From an uncultured Eubacteriales bacterium (GTDB lineage Bacteria; Bacillota; Clostridia; Lachnospirales; Lachnospiraceae): 64,000 nt of DNA. A model generated the notes under the pieces. It saw only the letters and a program-made list of their open reading frames with translations, did no database searches and was not told the DNA's origin. Every line of letters starts with the position of its first letter. The stretch's first letter is position 1. The stretch is taken from positions 29,279 to 93,278 of the forward strand of contig OMXJ01000008.1 in assembly GCA_900315015.1 (NCBI GenBank), read 5' to 3'. The translations under genes were made by a program, and so were the position numbers. Shown here in pieces: positions 61,770 through 64,000 of this stretch.

Positions 61770-62381
61770 TTAAACATTTGTAAAATTCCTAAGTATCTGT
61801 AAACCGAGCTCTGCACTCTTTTCCGGATGGAACTGACATGCAAAAACATTTCCCTTTTCAACAGAAGCATCGATAGAAACTGAATAGAAGGTCTTTGCCT
61901 TTACCTCATCTCTATCATCTGCCTTTAGATAATAAGAATGAACAAAATATACGTATGGATTTTCAGGAAGTCCATTGAACAGCCTTCCACCATTTAATTC
62001 TAATGCATTCCAGCCCATATGAGGAACCTTAATTCCCTCACCACCAGGAATTCTTAAAACATGTCCTTTTAAAATTCCAAGGCCTTTAACACCAGGTGTC
62101 TCTTCACTATCTTCGTATAAAAGCTGAAGTCCAAGACATATTCCTAGAAAAGGAACATCTCCAGCTGCAACCTCCTTTAATACATCAACAAGGCCGTATT
62201 TATTAAGTTTGTCCATGCAATCACCAAAAGCACCAACTCCTGGAAGAATTACATGATCGGCTTTAAGGATCTCATTTTTGTCTCTTGTAATAACAGCCTT
62301 TTCTCCAATAAATTCAACTGCCTTTTGAACACTTCTGATATTACCTGCATCGTAATCTACTATGGCAACATATCTGCTCAT
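61770..62381 (-). CDS. hisH: Imidazole glycerol phosphate synthase glutaminase subunit HisH
   Basis: Class I glutamine amidotransferase feeding ammonia to HisF. The 203 residues have the catalytic triad: Cys in FLGICLGLQLLYE (about 80) and His/Glu in CQFHPEKSAELG near the end, with LPGVGAFGDCMDKL and HMGWNAL. Length is standard. It is encoded directly upstream of hisF, 62 bases after cheV, with no obvious terminator between cheV and hisH. Confidence 0.97.
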   Translation of the reverse strand: MSRYVAIVDYDAGNIRSVQKAVEFIGEKAVITRDKNEILKADHVILPGVGAFGDCMDKLNKYGLVDVLKEVAAGDVPFLGICLGLQLLYEDSEETPGVKGLGILKGHVLRIPGGEGIKVPHMGWNALELNGGRLFNGLPENPYVYFVHSYYLKADDRDEVKAKTFYSVSIDASVEKGNVFACQFHPEKSAELGLQILRNFTNV

Positions 62382-62443
62382 TATGTTTCCCCCTGATTTA
62401 TATTTCTAAAAACTGATGATTTTCAACAGTTTTTTTATCACTT

Positions 62444-63361
62444 TTAATCTATACCAAGCAGCATGTCCATTCCATCGACAAGCTGTCCGATTTCCGGTTT
62501 AGAAATTTGAAAATCTGCGCCTAATTTAGCGCCCTTTCTCTTCATCTCATCATTTATGAGCGAGGAGAAAATAATTGTCGGAAGCTTTTTCAATTCATTA
62601 TCATCCTTGATAAGCTTTACAAGCCTATGACCATCCATCACAGGCATTTCAATATCTGTAATGACGCAGTTGACATTATCATCAACCGTACCATTTTCTT
62701 TATCTTCGCATAACTTATCCCAGAGCTGCTTTCCATCGCTGAATACTTCCATTCTGGTATATCCAGCCTTATTTAGACATTCTTTAATAAGGTTTCTAAG
62801 AAGAAGAGAGTCCTCTGCAATATAAACTCCTATTTCGCCTCTCATTTCAGCAACCGCATCTTTGATCCTATCTGGAATTTCAAGCTTACTAACTGCAGTA
62901 TCTGGCGCAATGTCCGCCATTATCTTTTCAAAATCAAGCACGATAACTATGCGATTATCATACTTAATTACACCTGTAGCAATATCCATAGCACCATTGT
63001 TGAAATTTTCATCTGGAAGAATTATCTCCTCCCATGACATACGCTTAATTCCAACAACTGAATCTACGTGAAAAGCAACATTTAGCTTATTAAAATTAGT
63101 AACTATGTATAAGCTATTATCAGGATATTTTCCCTTATTTAAATGAAGATAAGCTGAGAGATTAATAATAGTCAGAACTTCATTTCTAGGCATAATTATG
63201 CCTTCAATGCATTCATTTGAATTAGGTATCGGAGTTGCCGGAATGTAACCTAAAATCTCTCTTACCTTAGCTACATTTATTCCATAACTATTTCCTGCTA
63301 TTTTAAATTCAAGTATCTCAAGCTCATTTGTACCACTTTCAAGTAAAATGTTAGCACCCAT
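62444..63361 (-). CDS. cheV: Chemotaxis protein CheV (CheW plus receiver)
   Basis: Coupling protein linking receptors with CheA and itself phosphorylated during adaptation. The 305 residues comprise a CheW-like domain (about 12-160: EFKIAGNSYGINVAKVREIL, GIIMPRNEVLTIINL, VVGIKRMSWEEI) and a receiver domain (about 180-303) with the phospho-acceptor in NCVITDIEMPVMDG, KLPTIIFSS and the end QISKPEIGQLVDGMD. The usual Lys of the receiver is in ISKP. The start at 63361 has AGGAG six bases upstream. It has its own promoter and is separate from cheR. Confidence 0.94.
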   Translation of the reverse strand: MGANILLESGTNELEILEFKIAGNSYGINVAKVREILGYIPATPIPNSNECIEGIIMPRNEVLTIINLSAYLHLNKGKYPDNSLYIVTNFNKLNVAFHVDSVVGIKRMSWEEIILPDENFNNGAMDIATGVIKYDNRIVIVLDFEKIMADIAPDTAVSKLEIPDRIKDAVAEMRGEIGVYIAEDSLLLRNLIKECLNKAGYTRMEVFSDGKQLWDKLCEDKENGTVDDNVNCVITDIEMPVMDGHRLVKLIKDDNELKKLPTIIFSSLINDEMKRKGAKLGADFQISKPEIGQLVDGMDMLLGID

Positions 63362-63417
63362 ACATTACTCCTATCTAAACCGAAATAAATATGCTAAAAA
63401 TAAATTATATTGGTATC

Positions 63418-63446
63418 ATTGTAAAACATTTATTCAGATTTTACAA
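63418..63446 (-). promoter_or_regulatory. cheV promoter
   Basis: Minus strand: TTGTAA (63441-63446), a 17-base spacer, TACAAT (63418-63423). It looks like a sigma-A site rather than a flagellar sigma-D (TAAA...GCCGATAA) site. Confidence 0.6.
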
Positions 63447-63472
63447 TTACTTTTTCAAAAAGAGTATGACAG

Positions 63473-63511
63473 TAATAGCGCTGGAATGAATATCTTCATC
63501 CTGCGCTATTA
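63473..63511 (-). terminator. Terminator overlapping the end of the truncated azoreductase gene
   Basis: TAATAGCGC (63473-63481) pairs with GCGCTATTA (63503-63511), with an inner GGAATGAA/TTCATCC helix. On the minus strand the stem is followed by ACTGTCATACTCTTTTT. The gene's stop lies inside the hairpin. Confidence 0.65.
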
Positions 63512-63729
63512 TAGTAATTCTCATAAACTGATATTTCATTTTCAGCGTCTGATAAAATCTTTTCTTCGTCTGCACCGACTATATCAAGTCCTAACGCTTT
63601 AATATGCCTTACATCTCTAATGCCATAATAATTCTCTGCCAGGGCTTTTATATATCCAAAGCCATATTCTTCCGGTGCATAGAATCCTCCAGAGGTAGAA
63701 ACGAGCCAAAGCCTTTTCTGTTCTATCAC
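63496..63729 (-). pseudogene. Truncated FMN-dependent azoreductase (C-terminal third only)
   Basis: The 77 residues match the last third of flavodoxin-fold NADH:azoreductases (AcpD/AzoR family, about 200 residues): LWLVSTSGGFY, GFGYIKALAENYYGIRDV, HIKALGLDIVGADEEKIL. The N-terminal flavin-binding part is missing. Yet the fragment has its own sigma-A promoter (63779-63807), a GGAGGA ribosome site before the GTG at 63729, and a terminator. The junction therefore looks like an internal deletion that joined the original start region to the 3' part. It cannot bind FMN as its parent did. I judge it a decaying gene, though it may still be expressed as a small protein. It lies beside the rRNA operon end, a common place for rearrangements. 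Confidence 0.7.
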
Positions 63730-63778
63730 CTTTTATCCTCCATATTAATGCTAAGTAAACCACCAATATATAAATAAT

Positions 63779-63807
63779 ATTATACCAAAAACGACCGAAT
63801 CTGTAAA
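63779..63807 (-). promoter_or_regulatory. Promoter of the truncated azoreductase gene
   Basis: Minus strand: TTTACA (63802-63807), a 17-base spacer, perfect TATAAT (63779-63784), immediately after the rRNA terminator. Confidence 0.75.
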
Positions 63808-63821
63808 ATATTTTATCAAAA

Positions 63822-63851
63822 AAAAAGCTATCCATTCCTGGATAGCTTTTT
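63822..63851 (-). terminator. Terminator after the 23S rRNA gene
   Basis: AAAAAGCTATCCA (63822-63834) pairs with TGGATAGCTTTTT (63839-63851) around TTCC. It lies 55 bases after the 23S 3' end and ends the ribosomal operon. Confidence 0.9.
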
Positions 63852-63905
63852 ATATCATTAAAATCTTCATACTTAACATTTAAGAACCAACTTCCTTAAC
63901 CTATT

Positions 63906-64000
63906 TTGGTCAAGCCCTCGACCTATTAGTAGCAGTCAGCTGAATGAATTACTTCACTTACACCTCTGCCCTATCAACCTTGTCGTCTTCAAGGGGTCTT
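63906..64000 (-). rRNA. 23S ribosomal RNA, 3' end only
   Basis: The minus strand from 64000 reads AAGACCCCTTGAAGACGAC, GATAGG, then CTGACTGCTACTAATAGGTCGAGGGCTTGACC, matching the conserved 3' terminal segment of 23S rRNA (given in pieces: ACTAATAGGTCGAGG and GGCTTGACC). The 5' part is outside the window. The 3' end is placed near 63906 by comparison with the E. coli end and may shift by a few bases. No 5S rRNA follows before the terminator at 63851. Confidence 0.9.

Noticed and set aside
63617..63835. 72-codon minus-strand frame beside the rRNA terminator
   Set aside because: It includes the terminator, the promoter and out-of-frame azoreductase sequence, so it is not a credible gene.
1..64000. 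Phage, integrative element or defence island
   Set aside because: No integrase, phage structural gene, restriction or toxin-antitoxin genes or tRNA attachment sites were seen. The content is chromosomal core genes throughout.

Overview
The window reads as one continuous, gene-dense, AT-rich chromosomal segment of a Clostridia-class Firmicute, most likely a member of the Lachnospiraceae. The evidence is the IspH-ribosomal protein S1 fusion, the rnc-smc-ftsY and plsX-acpP arrangements, strong AGGAGG-type ribosome binding sites, NfnAB-type flavin oxidoreductases, a DUF5688-like protein and a GNAT with a Lachnospiraceae-style N-terminal domain. CheR, CheV and two diguanylate cyclases suggest a cell with chemotaxis and c-di-GMP signalling. 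Genus cannot be settled from the sequence alone. Almost every gene lies on the minus strand; the exceptions are aroE, the DUF5688-like gene, the GNAT gene and a probable structured RNA.

Layout, left to right. 1-5400: Asp23/Gls24, nusB, xseA, xseB, ispA and dxs (cut by the window edge) form one operon from a promoter near 5390. 5.6-7.2 kb: aroE converges on efp across a double hairpin terminator. 7.4-14.2 kb: a minus-strand run yqeG-like, aroK, aroQ, response regulator, membrane-less histidine kinase, ABC ATPase, FtsX-type permease. 14.2-14.65 kb: divergent promoters and a roughly 350-nt structured RNA, followed by the DUF5688-like gene. 16.1-19.9 kb: nfnB-nfnA and ilvA. 20.2-26.3 kb: rnc-smc-ftsY, with a very long Ala/Glu-rich FtsY N-terminus. 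26.5-36.9 kb: plsX-acpP, cheR, the cluster lipoprotein/HI0933-like flavoprotein/cmk/ispH-rpsA, and folD-rimO-pgsA. 36.9-50.4 kb: an aconitase-family hydratase, a small membrane protein, a beta-CASP metallo-hydrolase, a diguanylate cyclase, an FtsA-like ATPase, coaE, polA, an anti-sigma-like protein and a CYTH protein. 50.6-64 kb: flotillin, GNAT, guaD, rpsO, an SDR with a possible upstream cre site, a second diguanylate cyclase, birA, ung, hisF-hisH, cheV, a truncated azoreductase gene with its own promoter, and the 3' end of a 23S rRNA with no 5S gene after it.

The genes are mainly housekeeping: isoprenoid precursors (dxs, ispA, ispH), shikimate pathway (aroE, aroK, aroQ), phospholipid and fatty-acid start-up (plsX, acpP, pgsA), protein targeting and chromosome maintenance (ftsY, smc), RNA processing and translation (rnc, S1, S15, rimO, efp, nusB), DNA repair (polA, ung, xseAB) and cofactors (folD, coaE, birA).

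The signal that standard annotation does not explain is a class of short tandem arrays anchored on gene 3' ends. Each repeat unit carries the gene's own last codons and stop. Of the six genes in the window that end in Gln-TAA (xseB, xseA, ftsY, the HI0933-like gene, folD, the FtsA-like gene), five have such an array, from 2 x 7 bp to about 11 x 15-16 bp. Among all other genes only aroK has one. The second notable item is the structured RNA at 14.3-14.65 kb, which contains two identical 20-nt palindromes.
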